From Caballeronia temeraria (GTDB taxonomy: Bacteria; Pseudomonadota; Gammaproteobacteria; Burkholderiales; Burkholderiaceae), in contig NZ_FCOI02000017.1 of NCBI RefSeq assembly GCF_001544795.2, forward strand, positions 1 to 64,000: a stretch of DNA of 64,000 nt, read 5' to 3'. Under the pieces are notes generated by a model that was not told the DNA's origin, did no database searches, and saw nothing but the letters and a program-made list of their open reading frames with translations. How positions within the stretch are numbered: position 1 is the stretch's first letter; the number at the start of each line of letters is the position of its first letter. The position numbers and the translations under genes are program-made. Below are positions 1-8,487 of this stretch, in pieces.

Positions 1-4
1 CGCA

Positions 5-655
5 TTGCTGACATACATCACGCGCTCTCCACCTTACTCAACCTTACTCCGAGGGGCGTCGTTCGTGGATCGCGTACCGTCGATCCTCACCGTCATCTAC
101 GCGACCTTTGCGCTCGGCGTGCTCGGTGGGTTACTCGTGATGGGCAACTGGTCCGATCAGGTCGGGCGCAAAAGGATGCTTCGATACGGCCTGTGGGCTT
201 CGACCGTCTCGGCACTGACCTTCCTCGATTTGAGCCCGGCACAGTCGCGCGGAAGGTCAACGCTGACGGCCACGGCGTCCAACATGCTGGGGCTCGGGCT
301 GGGACCCGTGCTAAGCGGGGCGCTCGTCGAGTATTTACCGTGGCCGACGCGCCTGCCGTACGGCGCGCACTTGGGGCTTATCGCGCTCGCCGCCGTGTTG
401 ATGCGTTCCGTTCCGGAAACCGTTCGGGCTGCGCCACGCCTGGTGCTTCGGCCACAGCGCGTCGCCTTGCCGCAAAGCGTGCGCAGGGTCTTCATCCCTG
501 CCGCGCTGTCGGGCTTCGCTGGATTTATCGTAATCGGGTTCTTCGCGGCGGTAGCGCCTCAACTCATGCGCACGGTCCTCGGCTACCGTCACGAGCCAAG
601 GCATACATCGACGCGTCGCGTCTCCAGTGTGCAAGTTCCGATGCTCAAGCGGTGA
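5..655 (+). pseudogene. MFS transporter remnant (truncated, internally deleted)
   Basis: The frame translates into recognisable major-facilitator segments. A TM2-like stretch is followed by the loop-2 motif GNWSDQVGRKRMLRYG, and later come RSTLTATASNMLGLGLGP and a run through PETV into another membrane segment ending near AAVAPQLM. A normal carrier of this type has 380-420 residues. Here loop 2/TM3 jumps within about 10 residues to the TM4/5 region (around residue 72), implying loss of roughly 25-30 residues. After about residue 193 the sequence (GYRHEPRHTSTRR) no longer resembles a transporter. The 5' end lies at or beyond the window edge. I read it as a non-functional remnant; a deleted but expressed gene is unlikely because TM3 and the whole second half are gone. 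Confidence 0.65.
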
Positions 656-910
656 CCCGATCCGCCTTCATTGCTCGACTCCTCCGCTTCGGCAGCGTTG
701 CCCCATGGCAGACCTCGCTGCTAGCATTTTGCGGCGTGGCTTAAGCCGAGGTCGGCATTGCTGGTAACAGCGGCCATTAGCTGACCGTCGTACCAGCGAC
801 TGCTTTGGCCGATAATCCCACGTTGACCCCGAGGCCAAGTGCGAGATGAGGCCGCCGCTCGAATGTCAGCTCTAGTCCGCCCTACCGTCAGAAATTTGCC
901 CGTTCCGTCA
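656..910. other. Non-coding stretch at left edge
   Basis: About 255 bases between the decayed MFS remnant and the 3' end of the GntR regulator. No reading frame here has convincing coding character, and I see no strong terminator hairpin. Confidence 0.4.
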
Positions 911-1987
911 TTAGGCGATTCGCTGCATGTAGGCCGGCAGGCTCGGATCAGGCAGCACCGCAAGCACTTTCAATCGCTGCCGCGTGCGTGTCTCCCCATT
1001 CCTGAGGTGCGCCGCAAGCGCTTCGGACGCTGCGTCGAACTTTCCTTTCAGCAACAGCTCAATGACCGTTCGGTGCTCAGTTAGCGTGCCCATTTCGGGA
1101 TGCAAGCGAAACGCATCATAGAAGGCGTGATTGACGATCAGCGGCATGTGCGCATGGCTGATCGTCGCGAGCAGTTTGCGGTTGGAAGCGCCCGCGAGAA
1201 ACGTATCGTGTAGCGTGGTTTCGAGGTGATGCAGCGCCGCGGCATGAATAGAACCCGGATCCTCGATGGCGCGTTCGATATCGCGCAGCGCGGCTTCGAG
1301 CTTCTCGCGCGGCAGCGTCGGGGCACTAGCCCGCAACGCGGCAGGTTCAAGCAGCGTGCGCAATTCGTAATCCTGCCGCACGGCGCGCGCGGTGAGCGGC
1401 CCGCAAAGCCAGTGCGAATACGCTGATTTTTCGACCAGTCCACGGTCGCGCAGACGGTTGAGCACTTCGCGAACGGTGCCGCGGCTTACGCCGAATGTTT
1501 CGGCGGCGTTGCTCTCGTCGATACGAAAATGCCCGAACACGATGCCCAACGAAATCGCAGCTTCCAACGAGTCGTAAATGCGCTCGGCGTTGGTCGGAAT
1601 ATCGAGCGGCTCGGGCGGACGGTCGAACCCCAGCGCTTCTTCGGAGATGGGTGCGCGCAGCGGTTCGGGCGCGCTGCCGTCCGCACGCGCGACCAGATAG
1701 CCGCGCCCTTCGAAGGTGATAAGCAAGCCGCCCGCGTGAAGCATCTCGAACGCCTTTCGCACCGGCACGCGGCTCGTGCCAAAAATGCGTGCGACCGGCC
1801 CTTCCAGCAGCACAAGTCCCGGCGCGATTTTGCCGAGCGCAATCGCCGATTTCAGTTGATCGTGAATCACGCGGTAACGCAGGCGGCTGTCGACGTCGGA
1901 AGAGACATCGGCCGATTCGATGTTGGGCAGCCGGCGGGTTTCCGCGTCGGGTCGTGAAGATCGGGGGGCGCCTGCGCGTCTTGTCAT
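911..1987 (-). CDS. GntR/FCD regulator with tandem winged-helix domains
   Basis: A 358-residue predicted repressor, longer than the usual 220-250 residues of FadR/FCD-type GntR proteins. The extra length is a second winged helix: one GntR-like domain at about residues 30-105 (GTSRVPVRKAFEMLHAGG recognition region) and another at about 130-195 (GVSRGTVREVLNRLRDRG). An FCD ligand-binding domain follows (about 200-330, with LRTLLEPAALR and the HHLETTLHDTFL helix). FCD domains bind carboxylic acids, often through a metal. The start is set at the ATG of MTRRAGAP; the frame stays open upstream to 2056 but that would overlap the neighbouring gene. It ends a minus-strand series with the PotD-like, CobW and SDR genes, so it probably controls that catabolic block. 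Confidence 0.88.
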   Translation of the reverse strand: MTRRAGAPRSSRPDAETRRLPNIESADVSSDVDSRLRYRVIHDQLKSAIALGKIAPGLVLLEGPVARIFGTSRVPVRKAFEMLHAGGLLITFEGRGYLVARADGSAPEPLRAPISEEALGFDRPPEPLDIPTNAERIYDSLEAAISLGIVFGHFRIDESNAAETFGVSRGTVREVLNRLRDRGLVEKSAYSHWLCGPLTARAVRQDYELRTLLEPAALRASAPTLPREKLEAALRDIERAIEDPGSIHAAALHHLETTLHDTFLAGASNRKLLATISHAHMPLIVNHAFYDAFRLHPEMGTLTEHRTVIELLLKGKFDAASEALAAHLRNGETRTRQRLKVLAVLPDPSLPAYMQRIA

Positions 1988-2006
1988 CGTCGAACGAACT
2001 TCGCCT

Positions 2007-3257
2007 TCAGGACCGCATGAACTCGGTCCAGCGGCGCACGAGGTAATTGTGCTCATCCATCACCGAATCCCAGACCGCGATCCGGCTCATGCGCGCGAGG
2101 TAGCTGCCGCCGTCCCTCATCTGGCCCACGGGCACGAGATGCTTGCTTGTGGGGCCGGGAAGGTCCGCGCTCGCGCGGGCACCATCGTACCAGTAGGACC
2201 ATTCGGCGGCGTCCATATGCGCGCGCGAGCGCTCCGGATTGGAGATATAGAAGCCCTGCCGCGCCACCGTCGCGCCGGCCCAGCCTTCCTGCCACCAGTT
2301 CAGATAATCGTACGCCGCATCCAGCAAACGGCCATGCGCGAGCCGCGATATGCCGATACCCCCGAACCATGCGCGGTATCCCTCGCGTGGCCGGGCCAGC
2401 CGGAACTTCAGTCCGGCACGCTCCAGTTCGATTGTCGCCGGCGACCAGATGCTTTGTATCGCCACCTTGTTCGCGATCATCAGTTGCGCGGCTTCGGCGA
2501 AGCTCGACCAGAAGCCCGCAAAGTGCCCTCGCCGCTTGTAGTCGATGAGAATGCCGATCAGCGCGTCGATTTCCTCGATGCTCAGATTGCCGATGTCGCC
2601 GAAACGCATGAGCCCGCTCGCTTCGACGGCCAGCGCGGCATCGATCGCGCCAATGGCGGCATCCGCCTGCAACGCGACGCGTCCCGACAACTCCGGCGCA
2701 AGCAGCCATGCCCAGCTCTCTTCCGTGCCGGTCAGCGAGGCGGGCATGGCGTCTTCGAGATAGACGAAGCTGTCCGCGTTATGGGTAAGCGGCAGCATGC
2801 TGATGCGCTCGCTCGCCTCGCGCCCGAGCGATCCGTCCGGTTGCACATACAGCCGGTCGGCGGGCGTACAGCCTGCGTTCGTGGCTCGATGCGCGGGATC
2901 GATGTGCCCCGTGCGCGGCAGCGCGTTGACTTCGTTCCAGCGCCGGATACGCGCCAGTTCGATGGGTTGCAGCGCGTGCGTCGGCCACACGCAGTCCAGG
3001 CTATGGAACCACTGGTCGTAAAGCTCGTAGCGGTCGGGATGCATCGCGCCGTCGCGCTGGACCGAGCCGCCGTCCTGCACGATGAAACGCAGCCGGATGC
3101 CGAGATCCCGCTCCGCGCGCTTGCGGATGTGTTCCTGCAGCGTCACGGTCGTGCCGAGCACGCGCAACTCCACTTTGGACGGATGCACGGCAGGCGCGGA
3201 CGGACTCGGACGGACGGGTTTCAATCGACTGATTCGGCTGTTCGGAGATGCCGGCAC
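2007..3257 (-). CDS. PotD-like ABC substrate-binding protein without a signal peptide
   Basis: A 416-residue protein of the spermidine/putrescine-type binding-protein fold: an early strand ELRVLGTTVTLQE, then DVYDQWFH-like YELYDQWFHSLD, and a C-terminal half with YDYLNWWQEGWAG and QGFYISN typical of the family. Such proteins bind polyamines or organic anions outside the cytoplasmic membrane, yet no Sec or Tat signal is visible before the first strand. The start is uncertain: GTG at 3257 overlaps the 3' end of the CobW gene, and another in-frame GTG lies at 3173; neither has a clear ribosome-binding site. No permease or ATPase gene is adjacent, so it must use a distant transporter or act as a cytoplasmic binding or sensory protein. 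It is followed 19 bases later by the GntR gene. Confidence 0.8.
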   Translation of the reverse strand: MPASPNSRISRLKPVRPSPSAPAVHPSKVELRVLGTTVTLQEHIRKRAERDLGIRLRFIVQDGGSVQRDGAMHPDRYELYDQWFHSLDCVWPTHALQPIELARIRRWNEVNALPRTGHIDPAHRATNAGCTPADRLYVQPDGSLGREASERISMLPLTHNADSFVYLEDAMPASLTGTEESWAWLLAPELSGRVALQADAAIGAIDAALAVEASGLMRFGDIGNLSIEEIDALIGILIDYKRRGHFAGFWSSFAEAAQLMIANKVAIQSIWSPATIELERAGLKFRLARPREGYRAWFGGIGISRLAHGRLLDAAYDYLNWWQEGWAGATVARQGFYISNPERSRAHMDAAEWSYWYDGARASADLPGPTSKHLVPVGQMRDGGSYLARMSRIAVWDSVMDEHNYLVRRWTEFMRS

Positions 3258-4279
3258 AAACGCCGGTAGGAATCGGCCACGGCCTCGCGCGTGAGACCCT
3301 GCGCGATGAAAACGAGCCGCGAACGGTGCGCGGCTTCATCGGGCCACGCATCGAGATGCAAAACGGGATGCACGAGATGATGCACGGCATGCACGACGAC
3401 CGGTTGTGCCACGCCGGTCAGCGCGAGCATACCCTTGACGCGCAGAATGTTATCACCGTGGCGGTTCAGCAGCAGCGTGAGCCAGAGCGTGAACACGGGC
3501 CAGTCGAGCGGCGCATCGAACTCGATGCAGAAGGCGTTTAGCGCGTCCAGGCCTTCGCGGTGCCCAGACGTCGCGTTCAATCGCGCTAGCGGATTGCCGG
3601 CGTCGCTGCGCGCGTCGTGCCCGCGCATGCCGGTGCGGCGCACGAAATCCGCGAAGTCGTGCGTGTTCGCCGCTTCGTCGAGGACAATCGATGCATCGTC
3701 CTTCTTCGTTCGCCACACAATCCGCGCTGCCGGATTCAGTTGCGCGAGCGTCTTTTCGAGCTCGGATGCATCGCCCGCGAGATCCGTTTTGCTGATGACG
3801 ATGCGATCCGCCGCCGTCACCTGCGCGAGCCATTCCGCGTGCCGCATGCGTTGCGGCCCCGCGTTCACGGCATCGACGACCGTGACGATCGCGGCAATCG
3901 AATAATGGCTCGACACGAGACGGTCGCCCAGCAGCGTCGCGACGATCGGCGCGGGCGTCGCCAATCCCGTCGTTTCCAGCACGACGCGCGAGAACGGCGG
4001 CACTTCCCCGCGCGCGCGGCGCGAGAACAGGGCGGCGAGCGCATCCTTCAGTTCGCCCCGAATGGCGCAGCAGACGCAGCCGTTGTCCAGCAACACGGTC
4101 TGCGCATCCACTTCGCCGATCAGCAGATGGTCGAGCCCGACCTCGCCGAATTCGTTGACAAGCACGGCGGTGTCGCGCGCGGCGTCGCCCTTCAGGACAT
4201 CGGCGAGCAAGGTGGATTTGCCGCTGCCAAGAAAGCCCGTCACGATGGTGACCGGAATCACGTCGTAGGCGAGGCTCAT
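3221..4279 (-). CDS. CobW-family (G3E) GTPase, putative metallochaperone
   Basis: 352 residues. Walker A GFLGSGKS at residues 15-22, the family CxCC metal-binding motif (C68, C70, C71 in NGCVCCAIRG), the SKTD base-recognition motif near residue 160, and a CobW C-terminal domain with several histidines (HAVHHLVHPVLH). G3E GTPases insert or deliver metals such as zinc, cobalt or nickel to client enzymes. The start ATG overlaps the stop of the upstream small Cys-rich gene (ATGA), so the two are translationally coupled. Clustering with metal-dependent cyclic amidohydrolase and deacetylase genes suggests the client may be one of these (inference). Confidence 0.92.
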   Translation of the reverse strand: MSLAYDVIPVTIVTGFLGSGKSTLLADVLKGDAARDTAVLVNEFGEVGLDHLLIGEVDAQTVLLDNGCVCCAIRGELKDALAALFSRRARGEVPPFSRVVLETTGLATPAPIVATLLGDRLVSSHYSIAAIVTVVDAVNAGPQRMRHAEWLAQVTAADRIVISKTDLAGDASELEKTLAQLNPAARIVWRTKKDDASIVLDEAANTHDFADFVRRTGMRGHDARSDAGNPLARLNATSGHREGLDALNAFCIEFDAPLDWPVFTLWLTLLLNRHGDNILRVKGMLALTGVAQPVVVHAVHHLVHPVLHLDAWPDEAAHRSRLVFIAQGLTREAVADSYRRLCRHLRTAESVD

Positions 4280-4590
4280 GCGTGCGCCTCCCCATTCTCG
4301 TGAGCGTTGTCATCGAACAGGGTCAAGGGATCGAGCGGACGCCCCAGCATGCCTTCGGCTGCCTTCCACACCTGCATGAAATCCTCGACGATGACCTGCG
4401 CGCCCGTCGGCGACGACAGCACGAAGGACTGTCCGTGAAAATCCACGAGCTTCAGCCGGAAGCCTTCAAGCACGCGGTTCGCATGGGCGACCTGCACATA
4501 CCGCTGCTGCCGCGCGCTCGCGCCTTCGCCCGCCGCCACCGTGTTCGACCAGTGGCGTCCGCCCCCGAGCAATCCGCACATGCCGCACAT
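4276..4590 (-). CDS. Small MCGMCG protein coupled to CobW GTPase
   Basis: A 104-residue protein opening with MCGMCGLLGGGRHW, so two Cys-Gly pairs at the extreme N-terminus. The middle is a strand-rich segment (FRLKLVDFHGQSFVLSSPTG) and the C-terminus ends with PLDPLTLFDDN. The ATG is preceded by AAGGAG at good spacing and the stop overlaps the CobW start. I do not know an assigned function. The N-terminal cysteines and the coupling to a CobW GTPase suggest a metal- or GTPase-partner role, possibly as an accessory or client. It lies inside a longer open frame on the same strand, from which it is easily missed. Confidence 0.8.
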   Translation of the reverse strand: MCGMCGLLGGGRHWSNTVAAGEGASARQQRYVQVAHANRVLEGFRLKLVDFHGQSFVLSSPTGAQVIVEDFMQVWKAAEGMLGRPLDPLTLFDDNAHENGEAHA

Positions 4591-4607
4591 TTTGCTGACT
4601 CCTTTCT

Positions 4608-5366
4608 TCAGGGCATGACATCGCCGGAATTGGGGCCGAGTGTCTGGCCGACGAACAGGTTGCCGCCGGGATCGGACGCGAGCAGCACGGCCGTCGGCGC
4701 GACCTCCTCCGCGCGGCCGAAGCGCCGCAACGGCAATTCCTTCGATTTCGCTTCCTTCCACGCTGCGCTGATGCCATCCACGAGCGGTGTCTCTATGGGA
4801 CCCGGCGCAATGGCATTCACGAGCACATTGTCCGGCGCGGCTTCGAGCGCGAGCGACTTGGTGAAGCCGATCACGCCCGCCTTCGCCGCCGAATAATGCG
4901 TGAGTTCCGCGCCGCCCTTGATGCCGAGCTGCGACGCCACGTTGATGATGCGCCCCCAGCGTTGCGCCGTCATCGACGGCAACGCGCGGCGCGAGCACAG
5001 GAACACGCTGCGCAGATCGACGCGCAGCATGTCGTCCCACATTTGCGTGGTGAGGTCCGTGCAGCGCGCCTGCGTCAGCATGCCCGCGTTGTTCACCAGA
5101 ATGTCGATGCCGCCATACACCGCGACGCATCGGTCGACGATGCCGTGCGCGCCCGCTTCATCGCCCACATCGGCGATGACGATGTCCACTTGCGCGCCGC
5201 TCGAGCGGCACGTTTGCGCGTGCGCGGCCAAGCGCGCTTCGCTGAGATCCGCGAGCACGAGGCGCGCGCCCGCCTGGGCGTACGCCAGCGCGATCGCCGC
5301 GCCGATGCCGCTGGCCGCGCCGGTGACGACCGCGCGGCGGCCATCGAGTGAGAATGCCGATGCCAT
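4608..5366 (-). CDS. SDR family oxidoreductase (paralogue of 17840-18598)
   Basis: 252 residues, the normal length of a classical short-chain dehydrogenase. Cofactor motif TGAASGIG at 15-22, NNAG at 92-95, Ser145 and the YxxxK pair Y158/K162. An acidic residue (D40) follows strand 2, suggesting NAD(H) preference. It oxidises or reduces a hydroxy/keto group of an unknown intermediate. The C-terminal tail GQTLGPNSGDVM is nearly the same as in the SDR at 17840, so the two are recent paralogues. It lies 17 bases before the MCGMCG gene and follows another SDR in the same operon. Confidence 0.93.
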   Translation of the reverse strand: MASAFSLDGRRAVVTGAASGIGAAIALAYAQAGARLVLADLSEARLAAHAQTCRSSGAQVDIVIADVGDEAGAHGIVDRCVAVYGGIDILVNNAGMLTQARCTDLTTQMWDDMLRVDLRSVFLCSRRALPSMTAQRWGRIINVASQLGIKGGAELTHYSAAKAGVIGFTKSLALEAAPDNVLVNAIAPGPIETPLVDGISAAWKEAKSKELPLRRFGRAEEVAPTAVLLASDPGGNLFVGQTLGPNSGDVMP

Positions 5367-5393
5367 ATCGTTGAGCGTCCTGTATGCGATGAA

Positions 5394-6149
5394 TCAGCCT
5401 GGCCAGCGGACCGTCAGCCCGCCGTCCGCGATGATCGACTGGCCGGTGATGTATGACGCGTCGTCGCTCGTGAGATAGCGAACCAGCGAAGCGATTTCCT
5501 GCGGTCTGCCCACGCGCCCGAGCGGAATGCCCTTCGCGGCGTCGCGCAAGCCGTCCGGGCCGAGCGAGTTCACGGCATCGAGCGATTGCGGCGTTTCGAT
5601 GAGCCCCGGAATCACTGCATTGCAGCGGATGCTGCGGGGCGCGAGTTCCATCGCGATCGCGCGGCACAGGCCGGGCACGCCGGCTTTCGCCGCCGAATAG
5701 TGCGCATGGTTCTCCCATCCGTACACGCCGCCCGCGATGGACGACACCGCCACCATCGCGCCGCCGTCCGGCATGTGACGCGCCGCCGCGCGGAACGTAC
5801 GCATGACGCCGGACAGATCGACATCGAGCATCTGATGCCATTGCGCGTCGCTCATTTCCGTCAGCGGCGACGCGCGCAGCAGTCCCGCATTCGCCACCGC
5901 ATAGTCGATCCGCCCGAAGCGCTCCATCGCGGCGTTCGCGAAGGCTTCGACCTGCTCGGCCTGCGTGACGTCGACCGCATGCATCAGGCACTCGCCTCCC
6001 GCTTGCTCCACGGCATGCGCGGTGGACTGTGGATCGTGCGGATCGCCGGGGAAATAGCCGCCCACGACGGCCACGCCAACCTGCGCGTACGCCACCGCCA
6101 GCGCCTGCCCGATACCGCTCGCCGCACCCGTAATCAAGGCTACTTTCAC
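5394..6149 (-). CDS. SDR family oxidoreductase
   Basis: 251 residues with TGAASGIG at 7-14, NAG at about 87-89, Ser136/Ser137, and Y151/K155. It is a classical SDR, but not closely similar to its neighbour at 4608: it has a longer strand-2 loop (GGYFPGDPHDPQ) and a C-terminus SYITGQSIIADGG that is the common form in this family. The acidic residue normally at the end of strand 2 is not obvious, so cofactor preference cannot be read. It sits between the MFS carrier gene and the other SDR and should be co-transcribed; it probably acts on a successive or stereoisomeric hydroxy intermediate. Confidence 0.92.
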   Translation of the reverse strand: MKVALITGAASGIGQALAVAYAQVGVAVVGGYFPGDPHDPQSTAHAVEQAGGECLMHAVDVTQAEQVEAFANAAMERFGRIDYAVANAGLLRASPLTEMSDAQWHQMLDVDLSGVMRTFRAAARHMPDGGAMVAVSSIAGGVYGWENHAHYSAAKAGVPGLCRAIAMELAPRSIRCNAVIPGLIETPQSLDAVNSLGPDGLRDAAKGIPLGRVGRPQEIASLVRYLTSDDASYITGQSIIADGGLTVRWPG

Positions 6150-6167
6150 AGCATTCCTCCGGTCGGA

Positions 6168-7505
6168 TTATTTGTTTTCGGCGGGATCGACGTGCCGCGC
6201 GAACAGGATCAGCACGCCGGACAGGAAACACGGCACCGCGCCGAACCAGAGCGCCGCGTGCAGCCAGTCGCCGCCGTGGTTCAGCATGGAGGTGACGCCG
6301 ACGCCCGCGAGAATCGCGCCGATGGGGCCCATCGCATGGACGATCGAACTGCCCGTGCCGCGAATCGCCGTGTGGTAGCTCTCGCCGATGAAAAACAGCG
6401 CCGCCGAATACGGCCCGATCAGGAAAAACAGCCCGAGGCTATACAGCGCGACCACCACGCCCGCGCTGCTCGGCCCGAACAGCATGCCCGCGAAAGCGAG
6501 CCCCCCGCACATCCAGCCGATGGCGAGCGTATTGCGCCGCCCGATCTTGTCGCCGATGAAACCGTGGCTCAAATACCCGCAATAGCCGATCACGTTCGAC
6601 AGCACGAGAATCAGCAGCGAGTTCTCGAAGGACACGTTGTGCACGCGCGTCAGCACCGTGGTGCCGAGCACGCTGAACACCTGAATGGCCGACCAGTTCA
6701 GCAGAATGCCGCCGCCGAGCACGAGCGTCGCGCGCAGCGCGCTGCCGCGGAAAGCTTCGGCGAGACCGGCGCGGGCGTGTTCTTCGTAATCGACGGAATG
6801 GGTGTTCGCGAGCGAGCGCGCCTCGCCGTCCTGCCCTGCTTCGCGCAACTGCTTGATGCGCTTGTGCAGCAGGAATTGCGGGCTTTCCTTGAGCCGCCGC
6901 GTCATGAAGAAAATGACGATGGCCGGAAACGTCGCGAAGATGAAGCAGCCCTGCCAGCCGATGCGCGGCAGCAGCAGCGCCGTCAGGCCGGAGGCTATCA
7001 GCGCGCCGATTGGCCAGCCGCCCTGCACGAGGCTATAGATGAAGCCCTTGTTGCGATTGAGCTTCGGATCGTTGGCGGCCGAATACAGTTCGTTGAGATA
7101 CGTCGCGTTGACGGTTTCCTCGGCGTAACCGAGACCCGAGAGCGAGCGGATCAGCACCAGCGGCACCTGTCCCATCGCCCCACCGACGACCGTCAGGCCC
7201 GAGCACACGGCCGCTCCCGCCACCGTCCACAGGAGTCCCGCCTTGCGGCCCAGCCGGTCGAGTAACGGCCCGATGGCGAACGCGATCACCGCCGTGCCGA
7301 TGGCGACCAGCGTGGCGATCTCCGCCTGCGCCGCCGCGTCCCAGTTATAGTGCTTGCCGATTTCCGGCAACAGCGTGCCGAACAGAATGAAGTCGTAGAC
7401 GGCAAAAACCCAGGCGAAGAACGCGACGACCGTCGCCCGCTTCACATCGGACGGCAGGATCTGCTCGAGCCTGAAGCCCGAAGCAGATAACGGATTCTCT
7501 TTCAT
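6168..7505 (-). CDS. MFS transporter, metabolite:H+ symporter type
   Basis: 445 residues and about 12 hydrophobic segments. The first membrane helix is FFAWVFAVYDFILFG. The loop-2 signature is DRLGRKAG, and a long charged central loop (RLKESPQFLLHKRIKQ) separates the halves, followed by a second DKIGRRN motif. This arrangement fits proton-driven import of organic acids or similar metabolites. The start is set at ATG 7505 (MKENPLSASG) because GAGGAG lies about 7 bases upstream; the frame is open to 7538. It is the likely importer for the pathway encoded by the SDR, deacetylase and amidase genes around it. Confidence 0.9.
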   Translation of the reverse strand: MKENPLSASGFRLEQILPSDVKRATVVAFFAWVFAVYDFILFGTLLPEIGKHYNWDAAAQAEIATLVAIGTAVIAFAIGPLLDRLGRKAGLLWTVAGAAVCSGLTVVGGAMGQVPLVLIRSLSGLGYAEETVNATYLNELYSAANDPKLNRNKGFIYSLVQGGWPIGALIASGLTALLLPRIGWQGCFIFATFPAIVIFFMTRRLKESPQFLLHKRIKQLREAGQDGEARSLANTHSVDYEEHARAGLAEAFRGSALRATLVLGGGILLNWSAIQVFSVLGTTVLTRVHNVSFENSLLILVLSNVIGYCGYLSHGFIGDKIGRRNTLAIGWMCGGLAFAGMLFGPSSAGVVVALYSLGLFFLIGPYSAALFFIGESYHTAIRGTGSSIVHAMGPIGAILAGVGVTSMLNHGGDWLHAALWFGAVPCFLSGVLILFARHVDPAENK

Positions 7506-7574
7506 CGTGTTGCTCCTCTGGAGCTCGGGAGTGGACATGGTCGGGGCTCGCGTCGGTCGGTTGTCGGGTCGAGG

Positions 7575-8456
7575 TCAGGACTGGCGGGGATGACGCCGCA
7601 GGAAGTCATCGGCGATTTCGTCGCAGGTGCAAAAGCGCACGCCTTCGTGCTTGCGGAAGTGCGCAATCAGGCGTTCGAGCATCAGCAGCACCTGCGGGCG
7701 GCCGGAGACGTCGGGATGGATGGTGATCGGGAACACCGCGTAATCGTGTTCGCGGTACACCCAGTCGAACTGGTCGCGCCACATTTCCTCGATATCCCGC
7801 GGATTGACGAAGCCGTGGCTATTGGGCGCTTTCTTGATGAACATCATCGGCGGCAGGTCGTCGAGATACCAGTTGGCGGGTACCTCGACGAGACTGGTTT
7901 CGCGGCCGCGTTGCAGCGGCTTCATCCATGTGTCGGGATGCTTGCTGTAGTCGATCTTCGTCCACGAATCGCCGACGCGCACGTAGTACGGGTGATAGTC
8001 GTTGTGCATCAGACTGTGGTCGTACTTGATGCCTTTCTTCACCAGCAATTCGTTGGTCACATTGCTGAACTCCCACCAGGGCGCGACATAGCCCGTGGGC
8101 CGCTTGCCGCTCAGCTTCGTCACGAGTTCGATGCTGCGGTCGAGCACTGCTTCTTCCTGCTCGGGCGTCATCGCAATCGGGTTTTCGTGGCTGTAGCCGT
8201 GGATGCCGATCTCATGACCCGCGTCGGCGACGGCCTTCATCTGCTCGGGGAACGTTTCGATCGAATGTCCGGGAATGAACCATGTCGTCCTGATCTTTTC
8301 GCGTTCGAAGAGCTTGAGGAGGCGCAGCGACCCGACTTCGCCCGCGAACAGGCCGCGCGAGATGTCGTCGGGCGAGTCCTCGCCGCCGTATGAGCCGAGC
8401 CAGCCCGCCACCGCATCCACGTCGATGCCGAATGCAACCAGAATTTCCTTAGCCAT
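7575..8456 (-). CDS. Polysaccharide deacetylase-family hydrolase (PgdA/PuuE-like)
   Basis: 293 residues of NodB-homology fold. The expected motifs are present: an early acidic strand (FGIDVDAV, D12/D14), the metal-binding HGYSH (H86, H90), YVAPWWEFS, and a late IHPDVSGRP strand carrying another histidine. This subgroup includes Helicobacter-type peptidoglycan deacetylase homologues and the PuuE-type cyclic-amide hydrolases; I favour a small-molecule amide or cyclic-amide hydrolase because the neighbours are an amidase and a dihydropyrimidinase. The start at 8456 is supported by AAGGAG upstream; the frame is open to 8540. It is separated by 31 bases from the amidase gene. Confidence 0.9.
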   Translation of the reverse strand: MAKEILVAFGIDVDAVAGWLGSYGGEDSPDDISRGLFAGEVGSLRLLKLFEREKIRTTWFIPGHSIETFPEQMKAVADAGHEIGIHGYSHENPIAMTPEQEEAVLDRSIELVTKLSGKRPTGYVAPWWEFSNVTNELLVKKGIKYDHSLMHNDYHPYYVRVGDSWTKIDYSKHPDTWMKPLQRGRETSLVEVPANWYLDDLPPMMFIKKAPNSHGFVNPRDIEEMWRDQFDWVYREHDYAVFPITIHPDVSGRPQVLLMLERLIAHFRKHEGVRFCTCDEIADDFLRRHPRQS

Positions 8457-8487
8457 CTTGATGTTCTCCTTTGAGCGATTGAGCGTT

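Noticed and set aside
2053..2709. Minus-strand open frame inside the PotD-like gene
   Set aside because: Arg/Ala-rich shadow of a gene with clear homology in the other frame.
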